Positions 44,225 through 52,952 of a DNA stretch of 64,000 nucleotides are shown here, piece after piece (the first letter of the stretch is position 1; every line of letters starts with the position of its first letter). Made by a program: the position numbers and the translations under genes. Source of the stretch: Rhodoplanes sp. Z2-YC6860 (lineage in GTDB: Bacteria > Pseudomonadota > Alphaproteobacteria > Rhizobiales > Xanthobacteraceae). The notes beneath the pieces are model-generated. The model did no database searches, was not told the DNA's origin, and saw only the letters and a list, made by a program, of their open reading frames with translations. The DNA lies in NCBI RefSeq assembly GCF_001579845.1, contig NZ_CP007440.1, positions 8,020,029 to 8,084,028 on the forward strand, given 5' to 3'.

Positions 44225-46105
44225 GTGGCTGAAGCAATGCGCAACAGGACTGCTGCCGCGGCGCCGCTCCGCCCGGTGCGGCTTGGACCTTCGGATGTCG
44301 AGATCGAGCGCAGGCCCGACGGCACGCTCCTTCTGCGTTCGCCGCATCCGCTCGAGCGCTATCACGACAAGCTGACGGTGCGGCTCGAGCATTGGGCGGC
44401 GGTGGCGCCCGATCGCGTGTTCCTGGCGCAGCGGACGCGCGACGGCTCCTGGCGCAAGGTGGCCTATCGCGATGCGTGGCTTCAGGTGCGCAGCATTGCG
44501 CAGGCTCTGATCGAGCGGAAGCTTTCGGTGGAGCGCCCGATCGCAATCCTCTCCGGCAACGACATCGAACACGCCCTCCTGGGCCTCGCCGCCATGATGA
44601 TCGGCGTGCCTTACGCGCCGATCTCGGTGCCCTACTCGCTGATGTCGAGCGACTTCGGCAAGCTCAAGTCGATCATCGAGGTGCTCAATCCGGGCCTGGT
44701 GTTCGCGGCCGACGGCAAGGCGTTTGCACGCGCGATCGACAGCGCGGTGCCGCTCGGCGTCGAGATCGTCACCACGGTCAATCCGCTCGACAGCCGCCCG
44801 ACCTCGTCCTTCGCCGAACTGCTGATGACCGAGTCGACCGTGACGGTCGAAGCCTTCCACGCCAGGGTCGGCCCCGACACCATCGCCAAGATCCTCTTCA
44901 CCTCGGGCTCGACCGGCTATCCCAAGGGCGTCATCAACACCCAGCGCATGCTGTGTTCGAACCAGGCGATGATCCGCGCCGGATTGCGCTTCGTCGGCGA
45001 CGAGCCGCCGGTGATCGTGGATTGGCTGCCCTGGAACCACACCTTCGGCAGCAATCACAACTTCAACCTGGTGCTCGACAACGGCGGGTCGCTCTACATC
45101 GACGAGGGCAAGCCGCTGCCCGGCGCGATCGCCGCCACTGCGAAGAACCTGAAGGAGATCGCGCCGACGATCTACTTCAACGTGCCCAAAGGCTACGAGG
45201 CGCTGCTGCCGCATCTTCGCGCCGACGCCGAGTTGCGGAAGAACTTCTTCAGCCGGCTCAAGGTGCTGTTCTACGCCGGCGCAGCGTTGCAGCAGTATGT
45301 CTGGGACGCGTTGCAGGAGCTCAGCGTTGCGGCCTGCGGCGAGCGGGTGATCTTCATCTCCAGCATCGGCTCGACCGAGACTTCGCCGCTCGCCATCGCC
45401 TGCAATTGGGACTATCCGCGACCGGGCAACATCGGCGTGCCGGCGCCGGGCGCCGTGCTGAAGCTCGTGCCCAACGAAGGCAAGCTCGAATGCCGGCTCA
45501 AGGGCCCGAACATCACGCCGGGCTATTGGCGGAAGCCGGAGCTGACGAACGACGCCTTCGATGAAGAAGGCTTCTACAAGATCGGCGACGCGCTGAAGTT
45601 CGTCGATCCGAACGATCCGAGCCAGGGCCTGTTGTTCGACGGCCGGCTCGCCGAGGACTTCAAGCTGGCCAGCGGCACGTGGGTCAGCGCCGGTGCGCTG
45701 CGTGCGCAGTTCGTAGATCATTGCGCGCCGCTGATGCGCGACGCGGTGATCGCCGGCGCCGACCGCGACGACCTCACCGCCCTGGTGTTTCCGGACATCG
45801 AAGCCTGCCGCAAGATTGCGGAGGTGCCCGCCGATGCGCCGCCCGCCGCGGTGCTGGGCGATGCCAAGCTGCGTGGCGAATTCAGCCGGCGCCTGACCGC
45901 ACTGGCGCAGCAAAGCGCGGGCAGCTCGACGCGCATTTGCCGGATCATCCTGATGGCCGAACCGCCGTCGCTCGATGCCGGCGAAGCCACCGACAAAGGC
46001 TCGATCAACCAGCGCGCGGTCTTGACGCGGCGGAAGGCCCTGGTGGAAGAGCTGTATGCGTCGACGCCATCGGCAAACGTGATCTCCATCGACGAACGGA
46101 ACTAG
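44225..46105 (+). CDS. Feruloyl-CoA synthase-like AMP-forming acyl-CoA ligase
   Basis: 626 residues. The AMP-binding motif LFTSGSTGYPKGV is near residues 223-235. GSTETSPLA, GYWRKPELTNDAF, YKIGDALKF and the C-terminal hinge GRLAEDFKLASGTWV follow. Large size and motifs fit the feruloyl-CoA synthase branch, which activates ferulate, caffeate or p-coumarate with ATP and CoA. A C-terminal lysine in DKGSINQRAV is at the expected catalytic place but reads differently from the usual GK. Other aryl-propenoate substrates are possible. Cotranscribed with the crotonase and SDR genes. Confidence 0.9.
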   Translation: MAEAMRNRTAAAAPLRPVRLGPSDVEIERRPDGTLLLRSPHPLERYHDKLTVRLEHWAAVAPDRVFLAQRTRDGSWRKVAYRDAWLQVRSIAQALIERKLSVERPIAILSGNDIEHALLGLAAMMIGVPYAPISVPYSLMSSDFGKLKSIIEVLNPGLVFAADGKAFARAIDSAVPLGVEIVTTVNPLDSRPTSSFAELLMTESTVTVEAFHARVGPDTIAKILFTSGSTGYPKGVINTQRMLCSNQAMIRAGLRFVGDEPPVIVDWLPWNHTFGSNHNFNLVLDNGGSLYIDEGKPLPGAIAATAKNLKEIAPTIYFNVPKGYEALLPHLRADAELRKNFFSRLKVLFYAGAALQQYVWDALQELSVAACGERVIFISSIGSTETSPLAIACNWDYPRPGNIGVPAPGAVLKLVPNEGKLECRLKGPNITPGYWRKPELTNDAFDEEGFYKIGDALKFVDPNDPSQGLLFDGRLAEDFKLASGTWVSAGALRAQFVDHCAPLMRDAVIAGADRDDLTALVFPDIEACRKIAEVPADAPPAAVLGDAKLRGEFSRRLTALAQQSAGSSTRICRIILMAEPPSLDAGEATDKGSINQRAVLTRRKALVEELYASTPSANVISIDERN

Positions 46106-46110
46106 ATTTC

Positions 46111-46872
46111 ATGGACCCCAAAGGACACGCCGCGATCGTGACCGGTGCTGCTTCCGGTCTCGGTGCCGAGACCGCGGCGGCACTGGCCAAGGCCGGCTCC
46201 AAGGTCGCCTGCCTCGATATCAACATCGAGGGCGCGAGACAGACCGCCAGCAGGATCGGCGGCATCGCGATCAAGTGCGACGTCACGAGCGAAAGCGGCG
46301 CCGTCGCGGCTTTGAAGGAGGCGCGCGACAAGAACGGCCCGGCGCGCATTCTCGTCAACTGCGCCGGCGTCGGTCCGGCCAAGCGCATGGTCGGCCGTGA
46401 CGGCCCGATGCCGCTGGCCGAATTCGAGAAAGTGATTTCGATCAATCTGGTCGGCACCTTCAACATGATGCGGCTCGCCGCCGCCGACATGCAGACGCTG
46501 GAGCCGCTCGCCGATCACGAACGCGGCGTGATCGTCTCCACCGCCTCGGTCGCGGCCTTCGAGGGCCAGATCGGCCAGACCGCCTATTCGGCGTCCAAGG
46601 GCGGCGTCGCGGCGCTGACGCTGCCGGCGGCGCGCGAGCTGTCGCAATTCGGCATCCGTGTGGCCGCGATCGCGCCCGGCATCTTCGCCACGCCGATGCT
46701 GACCGCGCTGCCCCAGGCCGCGCAGGACAGCCTCGGCGCCTCGGTGCCGTTCCCCAAGCGGCTCGGCGAGCCGCGCGAATACGCCGACCTTGTGCTGTTC
46801 ATCGTCCGCAGCAATTATCTCAACGGCGAAGTGATCCGGATCGACGGGGCGCTGCGCATGGCGCCGCGCTGA
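46111..46872 (+). CDS. HSD10-type SDR, 3-hydroxyacyl-CoA dehydrogenase-like
   Basis: 253 residues from MDPKGHAAIVTGAASGLGAE. Nucleotide loop TGAASGLG at 11-18; NCAG in LVNCAGVGPAK; catalytic Tyr near 157 and Lys in TAYSASKGGVAAL; ending VIRIDGALRMAPR. This subgroup (type II 3-hydroxyacyl-CoA dehydrogenase, HSD17B10) oxidises 3-hydroxyacyl-CoA. After ligase and hydratase it fits the third step of a CoA-dependent beta-oxidation of the side chain. ATG at 46111 lies 5 bases after the synthase stop. Confidence 0.9.
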   Translation: MDPKGHAAIVTGAASGLGAETAAALAKAGSKVACLDINIEGARQTASRIGGIAIKCDVTSESGAVAALKEARDKNGPARILVNCAGVGPAKRMVGRDGPMPLAEFEKVISINLVGTFNMMRLAAADMQTLEPLADHERGVIVSTASVAAFEGQIGQTAYSASKGGVAALTLPAARELSQFGIRVAAIAPGIFATPMLTALPQAAQDSLGASVPFPKRLGEPREYADLVLFIVRSNYLNGEVIRIDGALRMAPR

Positions 46873-46900
46873 AACTGGAGCAAGCCTTGAGGACAAAGCT

Positions 46901-47329
46901 GTGGGGATGATGATCTATATCCGGCACGCCCGCATCGAATGGGGCGACTGCGATCCCGCCGGCATCGTGTTCTTCCCGCGCTACTTCGCGATGTTCGACA
47001 GCTGCACCACGGGATTGTTCTCGCAGGCGCTCGGCATGAGCAAATATCAGTTCCGGCAACACTACGCGTTCGACGGCTATCCGATGGTCGACACGCGGGC
47101 GCGCTTTTTGAAGCCCACCAAGTTCGGCGACGACGTCGTGATCGAAACCAAGGTGACGGAGTTCCGCCGATCGAGCTTCGACGTGCAGCACCGGCTGACG
47201 CTCGACAACGAGCTTTGCGTCGAATGCCTCGACACCCGCGTCTGGGCCGAACGCAATCCGGACAATCCGGAAAAAATCCGCTCCAAGCCCATTCCGCAAG
47301 ACGTCATCGCGAAGTTCAACGTGCCGTAA
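46901..47329 (+). CDS. 4-hydroxybenzoyl-CoA thioesterase family protein
   Basis: 142 residues of the hot-dog fold. IEWGDCDPAGIVFFPRYFAM holds the catalytic Asp (D18), corresponding to D17 of the Pseudomonas 4-hydroxybenzoyl-CoA thioesterase. It would release free hydroxybenzoate from its CoA ester at the end of the side-chain pathway. The GTG at 46901 has TTGAGGA 7 bases upstream; the ATG at 46907 is an alternative. 28 bases after the SDR stop. Confidence 0.9.
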   Translation: MGMMIYIRHARIEWGDCDPAGIVFFPRYFAMFDSCTTGLFSQALGMSKYQFRQHYAFDGYPMVDTRARFLKPTKFGDDVVIETKVTEFRRSSFDVQHRLTLDNELCVECLDTRVWAERNPDNPEKIRSKPIPQDVIAKFNVP

Positions 47330-47353
47330 CGGCATGAACGGCCGCATGGTGTG

Positions 47354-48139
47354 ATGACAGAGCTCAAGCCCATTGTCCTGGTGACCGGCGCCTCGGCGGG
47401 ACTCGGCGCGGCGCTTGCCGAGGGGTTCGCCGAGCGCGGACACAGCATCGTGCTGGTCGCCCGCCGCGCAGCGCAGCTCAATGAAGTGGCTGACGGCATC
47501 GCGGCGAAAGGCCACGAGCGGCCGCATGTGATCGCGCTCGATCTGGCGTCGCCGGATGCCGGCGACCGCCTGGAGCGGGCGTTGCAGGAGGCGGGGCTTG
47601 AGCCCGAGATCGTCGTCAACAATGCGGGCTTTGGGCTGCTGGGCCCGGCCGTAAAGCTCGACCGCGCGCAGCAGCTGGCCATGGTCGATCTCAATGTGCG
47701 GATCGCGACCGATCTCGCGCTCCGCTTTTCCGACAGCCTCGCGCGCCGCAAAGGCGGCATCCTCAATGTCGCTTCGGTGCTGGGCTTCCTGCCCGGCCCG
47801 GGCATGGCGGTCTATCACGCCACCAAGGCCTATCTCGTGTCGTTCAGCCTGGCGCTGCATCAGGAGATGAAGGCCAAGGGCATCCGCGTGACGGTGCTCT
47901 GCCCGGGCCCAATCGAGACCGAATTCGCCGTGCGCCCGGTGGGCTATTTCGCGCGGCGGCTGACCCGGCCGCTCGAACACGTCGTGCGTCACGGCATCGC
48001 GGGTTTCCTCGCCGGCGAGCCTGTCGTGGTGCCGGGCAAGGACAACAAGGTCCTCACCGTGCTGGCGCGGCTGCTGCCGCGGTGGCTCACGCTGTCGATG
48101 GTCGGCAACAGCAAGCGCCGGCGTTTCGAGGCAACATGA
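47354..48139 (+). CDS. SDR family oxidoreductase, tandem copy 1
   Basis: 261 residues from MTELKPIVLVTGASAGLGAA. VTGASAGLG, VNNAGFG, and MAVYHATKAYLVSFS with catalytic Tyr and Lys. This is the DltE/YqjQ-like subgroup of classical SDRs with a C-terminal hydrophobic stretch (VLTVLARLLPRWLTLSMVG) that may touch the membrane. Substrate unknown. The TGA overlaps the start of the second copy. Confidence 0.87.
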   Translation: MTELKPIVLVTGASAGLGAALAEGFAERGHSIVLVARRAAQLNEVADGIAAKGHERPHVIALDLASPDAGDRLERALQEAGLEPEIVVNNAGFGLLGPAVKLDRAQQLAMVDLNVRIATDLALRFSDSLARRKGGILNVASVLGFLPGPGMAVYHATKAYLVSFSLALHQEMKAKGIRVTVLCPGPIETEFAVRPVGYFARRLTRPLEHVVRHGIAGFLAGEPVVVPGKDNKVLTVLARLLPRWLTLSMVGNSKRRRFEAT

Positions 48140-48912
48140 GCACCCCCGTGACGCTCATCACCGGCGCGTCCGCCGGTATCGGCGCGGCGCTTGCGACCAT
48201 GTTCGCCGAGCACGGCCATGCTGTGGTGCTGACGGCGCGGCGCGAAGCGCAACTCTCGGCCGTCGCGGATGCGATCGAGCGTGCGGGCCGGCCGCGGCCC
48301 CGCATCATTGCGACCGATCTCGCGCGGCCCGAGGCGACGGCTGAGATCGAGAGCGAATTGCGCGCGGCGGGCCTCGAGGTGCAATACCTGGTCAACAATG
48401 CAGGCTTCGGTTTCGTCGGCAACGCCACCGAGATGAACGGCGCCGAGCGCCTCGCGATGGTCGATCTGAACGTTCGCGCCCTCACCGAACTGTCGCTGAC
48501 GTTTGCGCCAAGCCTCGTGCGCCACAAGGGCGGGCTTTTGAATGTCGCGTCGGTCGCGGGATTCATGCCCGGTCCAGGCATGGCGGTCTATCACGCCACC
48601 AAGGCCTACGTGGTGTCGTTCAGCGAGGCCTTGCACCAGGAGCTGAAGTCGCAGGGCGTCCGCGTCACAGCGCTCTGTCCCGGTCCGGTCGAGACCGAAT
48701 TCCAGACGCGCGCCGGCATGCCCGAGGGCTACTTCCCGAAAATCATGACGCGCTCGCCCGATCGCGTCGCCCGTGAGGGCTATGACGGGCTGATGCGGGG
48801 CAGACGCATCGTGATACCGGGCTTCAACAATCAGGTGGCGGCGCTGCTGCCGCGGTTTGTGCCGCGCGGCTTGCTGCTTTCGATGATGGGACGGCGCAGC
48901 CGTAACGCCTAG
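48136..48912 (+). CDS. SDR family oxidoreductase, tandem copy 2
   Basis: 258 residues from MSTPVTLITGASAGIGAALA. It follows copy 1 in order and length throughout: VNNAGFGF, AGFMPGPGMAVYHATKAYVV, and the C-terminal LLPRFVPRGLLLSMMG. Plainly a tandem duplicate of copy 1 (ATGA overlap). Its TAG overlaps the stop of the convergent hydrolase gene in the sequence CTAG. Confidence 0.87.
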   Translation: MSTPVTLITGASAGIGAALATMFAEHGHAVVLTARREAQLSAVADAIERAGRPRPRIIATDLARPEATAEIESELRAAGLEVQYLVNNAGFGFVGNATEMNGAERLAMVDLNVRALTELSLTFAPSLVRHKGGLLNVASVAGFMPGPGMAVYHATKAYVVSFSEALHQELKSQGVRVTALCPGPVETEFQTRAGMPEGYFPKIMTRSPDRVAREGYDGLMRGRRIVIPGFNNQVAALLPRFVPRGLLLSMMGRRSRNA

Positions 48913-50171
48913 GGCTGCGGCGCGACAGCCCGACAGGTGCCGTCCGCGTCGAAGCGCCCAAACGTCTCGACGGCGTCTTGCGCCCACTCCTCGACCGGCA
49001 GCGGGCCGCAAACCAGCATCATGTACTCGTAGTGCGCGCGCCGATCGTTGCCCATGACGAACTGGTAGTGCATGCGGAACAGGTCCCAGCGCCGCTTCCT
49101 GTAGAACTCCGGCGACATCATCTCCCTGATCCGCACCTTCCAGACCAGCGGGTTGCGGCGCCACGCTCCTGCATCGATGCCGATGCCCGCGACTGGATCG
49201 AAGTTGAAGAAGTTGAGCACATCGGCGCGTGCCTGCACGTCGATCCAGAGGACCGACGGCTCGATCGCCACACGATAAACTTCGTTGCGCACGCGCGTGG
49301 CGTGGCGGTGCAGGCCGATGCCGGGCATCAGCGAACCGGGCGTCAGCAACACCACCTTGGGACCGTGGGTGCCAAGCGCCGGATCGATCTCCAGCGCGCG
49401 CGCCACCACGGCCGGTCCAAGCACGCCGCCGCCGGAGTGACCCACCACGACGATCTCGTCGATGCCGGGGGCCTTGACCATCTCGACCAGGCGCTGCGCG
49501 CCGGCTTCGACAAAGTAATCGAAGCACGAGGGCTCGCCGCGGCCGTAACGCAACAGATACGGCCAATGGCTGTTGATCTGCACCGTGAACAGCTTGTCGG
49601 CCAAGGGCCGCAGCAGCTTGAACACACCGATGGCGACCAGCGCTCCGACCAGGACATTGACCACCGATGGCAGGGCGATGAACTTCTGCAGGGCCCAGAC
49701 CACGCACCAGCCGCCGAGCGCAGAGGCCGCCAGCCACAGGATCAGCAGCAACTGGAAATACGTCAGCGCCGCGCCGTACTGCGGAGAGGCGCGATAAATC
49801 CGAAACAGAGTGCCGGTGTAGAGATAGTTGAACATCAAGCCGAGCGCGCGCGGCACCTGACGCCACATCGGCTGCGCCATGTTGGCGCGGATCATCCGCT
49901 CCTGGCGCAGGAATTCGTAGCAGGTGTGGACCCGCCAGTTGGGCCCTGCCGCCGCGACATCCCAATGGGCAAAGTCGTCGGAATCCAATTGCAACGGACC
50001 GGCCTTGGCGCGGACCGGCCAGTTTTTCAAAAACCGCCGCAAGGCGTGATCGAACAGCTTGTAATAGCCTTCGGCGCCCTGCGGATCGTAGCCCTCGATG
50101 TAGAGCACGTGCCGGCGCCAGCTCAGGCCGCCGCTGGTGGTGCTGCCGGTCTCAGCCATCGTGGCGCTCAC
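48909..50171 (-). CDS. Membrane-anchored alpha/beta-hydrolase-like protein
   Basis: 420 residues. Two membrane segments lie near 135-160 (TYFQLLLILWLAASALGG) and 168-186 (VVNVLVGALVAIGVFKLL), followed by a hydrolase-like part with the nucleophile elbow VVGHSGGGVLGPAVV near 241-255. An N-terminal soluble part opens VLYIEGYDPQGAEGYYKLFD. Lipase or esterase chemistry is inferred from the elbow. GTG at 50171 overlaps the ligase stop (GTGA); the ATG at 50159 is an alternative. I do not recognise a named family. Confidence 0.75.
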   Translation of the reverse strand: MSATMAETGSTTSGGLSWRRHVLYIEGYDPQGAEGYYKLFDHALRRFLKNWPVRAKAGPLQLDSDDFAHWDVAAAGPNWRVHTCYEFLRQERMIRANMAQPMWRQVPRALGLMFNYLYTGTLFRIYRASPQYGAALTYFQLLLILWLAASALGGWCVVWALQKFIALPSVVNVLVGALVAIGVFKLLRPLADKLFTVQINSHWPYLLRYGRGEPSCFDYFVEAGAQRLVEMVKAPGIDEIVVVGHSGGGVLGPAVVARALEIDPALGTHGPKVVLLTPGSLMPGIGLHRHATRVRNEVYRVAIEPSVLWIDVQARADVLNFFNFDPVAGIGIDAGAWRRNPLVWKVRIREMMSPEFYRKRRWDLFRMHYQFVMGNDRRAHYEYMMLVCGPLPVEEWAQDAVETFGRFDADGTCRAVAPQP

Positions 50172-51700
50172 GGATCGTGCCGCAGCCGATCGCGCAACTT
50201 GTGACGCTGGACCTTGCCGGTGGCGGTGCGCGGCAGGTCGGCGATCGTCTCGAAGCGGCGCGGCTGCTTGTAGCGCGGCAGCACTTGCGAGAGCCGCTCG
50301 CGCGCCGCGACGATCGCAGCCGCAGGCTCCGCGCCCGTCGCCGGCACCACATACAGCACGATCTCGGCGAGGCCGATCTCGTTCTCGCCCAGCACCGCGG
50401 CGCTCTCCACGATGGACGGAATGCCGGCCAGCGCGTCTTCGATCTCGGACGGCGAGACCCAGAGGCCGGAAACGCGCAGGATGTCGCCGGTGCGGCCGCG
50501 GTGATGATAGAAGCCGTCGGCATCGCGGGTGTATTCGTCACCCGTCGAGAACCAGCCGTCGGGCTTGAAGCGATCGGCTGGCCGCTCCGGCGGCCGCGAC
50601 GTGTCGCCCGCCGAGCGATAACCCTCGCACACCGACGTCATACGAACCTCGAGCCGGCCCGCGGTGTCGGGCTGCTCGACCACCGCGCCGTCGTCGCTGA
50701 CGATGCGAAGCTCCACGCCCGGCATCGCGTAGCCGGACGAGCCCGGCTTGCGTTCCGTGGGCGTGTTGCCGATCACCATATAGACCAGCTCCGAACAGCC
50801 GAGCCCGTCAAGGATCGGATGGCCCGATGCTGCTTCCCAGGCGTTCCAGATCTGCGGCGGCATGCGCTCGCCCGCCGATACGAAATAGCGCATCCCGCGA
50901 AACGACGGCGTCTGTGCCAGCCCGGCTTCGAGCAACCGATGATAGACCGCCGGAACGCTCAGCAGAACGGTCGGTTTGAAGCGCTCCATGGTGTCGGCAA
51001 CGCTTCGTTCGGTCGCCCAGCGCTCCAGCAGCACGTTGCCGCAACCCATGCGCAGCGCCGCGAAGCTGTTGCCGATCGCATAGGCGAAATGGAAGCGCGA
51101 CGTTGCAAACAGGCGGTCGTCCTTGGTGCAGCCCAGCACCTCGGCGTAATAGCGCGCGCTGATGCCGACGTTGCGATGATGATGCTCGACCGCCTTCGGC
51201 ACGCCGGTGGTGCCCGACGTCATCACCCAGAACGCCGGATCGTTCGGCTTGCGCGGCGTGGGCACGAGCGGCGCGGCAGGCTTGCTCTTCCAGGCGGCGA
51301 GCTCGCCGTCGCGATACATCAGCCTGGTTTGCGGCGACGCCGCCGCGATCGCGAGCTTCGCGGTCTCGACGAATTCGGCATCGATCACCAGCACCGCGGG
51401 GCGCACGATCGAAAGAATCTGCGTGAGCTCTTCGGGCGAAGCGCGGCTCGACATCGCGACCGCGATCGCGCCAGCCGCCATGGCGCCGAGATGCATCGCG
51501 ATGATGTCCGGCGTGTCGAGCATGAGCATGCCGACACGGTCGTTCGGCTGAACGCCCGCTTCGCGCAGTCCCGCCGCGAACTGGCCGACACGCGCGGCGA
51601 GCGCGCCGTAGGTCAGCGTCTCACCGGCGTTGAGCAACGCCGGATGATCCGGTCCCGCGACCTTCAGTCCGTGCAACAGGCAATATTCGACCGCATTCAT
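50168..51700 (-). CDS. Benzoate-CoA-ligase-family acyl-CoA synthetase
   Basis: 510 residues. AMP motif WVMTSGTTGVPKAVEHHHRN near 155-174, then GLGCSELVYMVIGN, STGDEYTRDADGFYHHRGRT, GDILRVSGLWVSPSEIED and RTATGKVQRHKL with the catalytic Lys. The wording HHRGRTGDILRVSGLWVSP is characteristic of benzoate/4-hydroxybenzoate-CoA ligases. It could re-activate the acids released by the thioesterase, but the exact substrate is not decided by sequence. Next to the O-methyltransferase-like gene (13 bases). Confidence 0.88.
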   Translation of the reverse strand: MNAVEYCLLHGLKVAGPDHPALLNAGETLTYGALAARVGQFAAGLREAGVQPNDRVGMLMLDTPDIIAMHLGAMAAGAIAVAMSSRASPEELTQILSIVRPAVLVIDAEFVETAKLAIAAASPQTRLMYRDGELAAWKSKPAAPLVPTPRKPNDPAFWVMTSGTTGVPKAVEHHHRNVGISARYYAEVLGCTKDDRLFATSRFHFAYAIGNSFAALRMGCGNVLLERWATERSVADTMERFKPTVLLSVPAVYHRLLEAGLAQTPSFRGMRYFVSAGERMPPQIWNAWEAASGHPILDGLGCSELVYMVIGNTPTERKPGSSGYAMPGVELRIVSDDGAVVEQPDTAGRLEVRMTSVCEGYRSAGDTSRPPERPADRFKPDGWFSTGDEYTRDADGFYHHRGRTGDILRVSGLWVSPSEIEDALAGIPSIVESAAVLGENEIGLAEIVLYVVPATGAEPAAAIVAARERLSQVLPRYKQPRRFETIADLPRTATGKVQRHKLRDRLRHDP

Positions 51701-51712
51701 CGGGAGGGTGCG

Positions 51713-52768
51713 TCAGGCTGGCCGCGCGTCGGCGGCGACCACTTCGATGACTTCGACGGCCGGATGCGCGGTCGGCAAGACGCGGTTGAGCTTCAACCCA
51801 GCCTTGCCGAACAGCGCCTGATACTCCGGCGCGGTGCGCTCGCGCCCGCCGGTGAGCAGCATGACGTGCAGGTCGAGCCAGCGGCCCGGTCCCGGCGTGT
51901 CGTCGGTCGGCACGGTCTTTTCGAGCACCAGCACGCGGGCGTCCGGCTTCATAGCGCGGCGCACGTTTCGCAGCATCTTCAGGCAGTCATCGTCGTCATA
52001 ATCGTGCAGGAGATGCCGGAACAGATAGCCGTCGGCACCCTCGGGCACGGACTCGAACACATTGCCGGCGATGAAGGACACGCCGGGCAACGGCCCGCCT
52101 TCGCCGCGGCGGGCGGCGTCGATGCCCTCCTGCAGATCGAACAGCGTGCCCTGCACGCCCGGATGCGCGGCGAGGATCGCCGACAGCAGCATGCCGTGAC
52201 CGCCGCCGACATCGACGATGCGCTTGAACTGGCCGAAATCGTAAGCCGAAACGATCGCCGGCGTCTCCGGCGAGTGCACCTCGACCATCATGCGCTGGAA
52301 GCGCGCGCCTTCCTTCGGATTGGCATGCAGCCAGTCGAACAGCTCTTTTCCCTTCAACGCTTCGAACGCGATGCCGCCCGCGAGCGCGCCGTCGAGCTTG
52401 CTCCAGATCTCGCCATTGTACTCGGTGAGCAGCTCCGCCGAGGTCTTCATCGAGTTCGGCGCACTCGACGTCAGCATCCGGCCCAGCGGGGTGAGCGCAA
52501 AGCGCTCGCCAGCCGATTCCGTGACGATGCCGCAGGTCGAGAGCGCGCGCAGGAGGCGATAGACCCGGTCGGGAACGAGGCCATGCGCTTTGGCCAGCGC
52601 TTCGGCACTGTCGCCGCCGGCCTCCATGGCATCGGCCAGGCCCAGCCGCGCGAACGAGCCGATGGCATGCGTCACCCAAAGGCTCGACAGAAGCTGCATC
52701 ATTTTCTTGTGCAGCGATGCGGGATCGGCAGCCGCTTTGGGTGACTTCACGCTTTCGACTTTCAACAT
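51713..52768 (-). CDS. Class I O-methyltransferase-like protein (acetylserotonin/hydroxyneurosporene type)
   Basis: 351 residues. An N-terminal dimerisation/winged-helix part (THAIGSFARLGLADAMEAGG, then RVYRLLRALSTCGIV) is followed by the Rossmann SAM-binding region RIVDVGGGHGMLLSAILAAH near 183-202 and HLLHDYDDDDCLKMLRNVRR. This is the plant-COMT-like architecture of bacterial O-methyltransferases. It might methylate a phenolic hydroxyl or act on an aromatic intermediate. The ATG at 52768 lies right after GGAGGGG (spacing short); an earlier in-frame start at 52858 exists. Confidence 0.85.
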   Translation of the reverse strand: MLKVESVKSPKAAADPASLHKKMMQLLSSLWVTHAIGSFARLGLADAMEAGGDSAEALAKAHGLVPDRVYRLLRALSTCGIVTESAGERFALTPLGRMLTSSAPNSMKTSAELLTEYNGEIWSKLDGALAGGIAFEALKGKELFDWLHANPKEGARFQRMMVEVHSPETPAIVSAYDFGQFKRIVDVGGGHGMLLSAILAAHPGVQGTLFDLQEGIDAARRGEGGPLPGVSFIAGNVFESVPEGADGYLFRHLLHDYDDDDCLKMLRNVRRAMKPDARVLVLEKTVPTDDTPGPGRWLDLHVMLLTGGRERTAPEYQALFGKAGLKLNRVLPTAHPAVEVIEVVAADARPA

Positions 52769-52900
52769 CCCCTCCGGGGCCGCTGCGGCCGTGCAGCCAT
52801 AGACCAAGTCTTGAGGTTTATCCAGGGACGCGTTTTCCCGGAAAATGACCGGCGGCATTCCTTTACTTCAACGGGCTTCTGAGGCTCAATCCAAGCAAAA

Positions 52901-52918
52901 GTTGGTCTTGAAACCAAC
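52901..52918. promoter_or_regulatory. Inverted repeat upstream of the TRAP operon
   Basis: GTTGGT-CTTGAA-ACCAAC, 35 bases before the dctP start. A second small palindrome, GGCCAAAGGCC, lies between it and the ribosome site. Could be an operator or an mRNA hairpin. Confidence 0.35.
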
Positions 52919-52952
52919 GTCCGGCCAAAGGCCGAAAAGGGAGGAACCTGAC

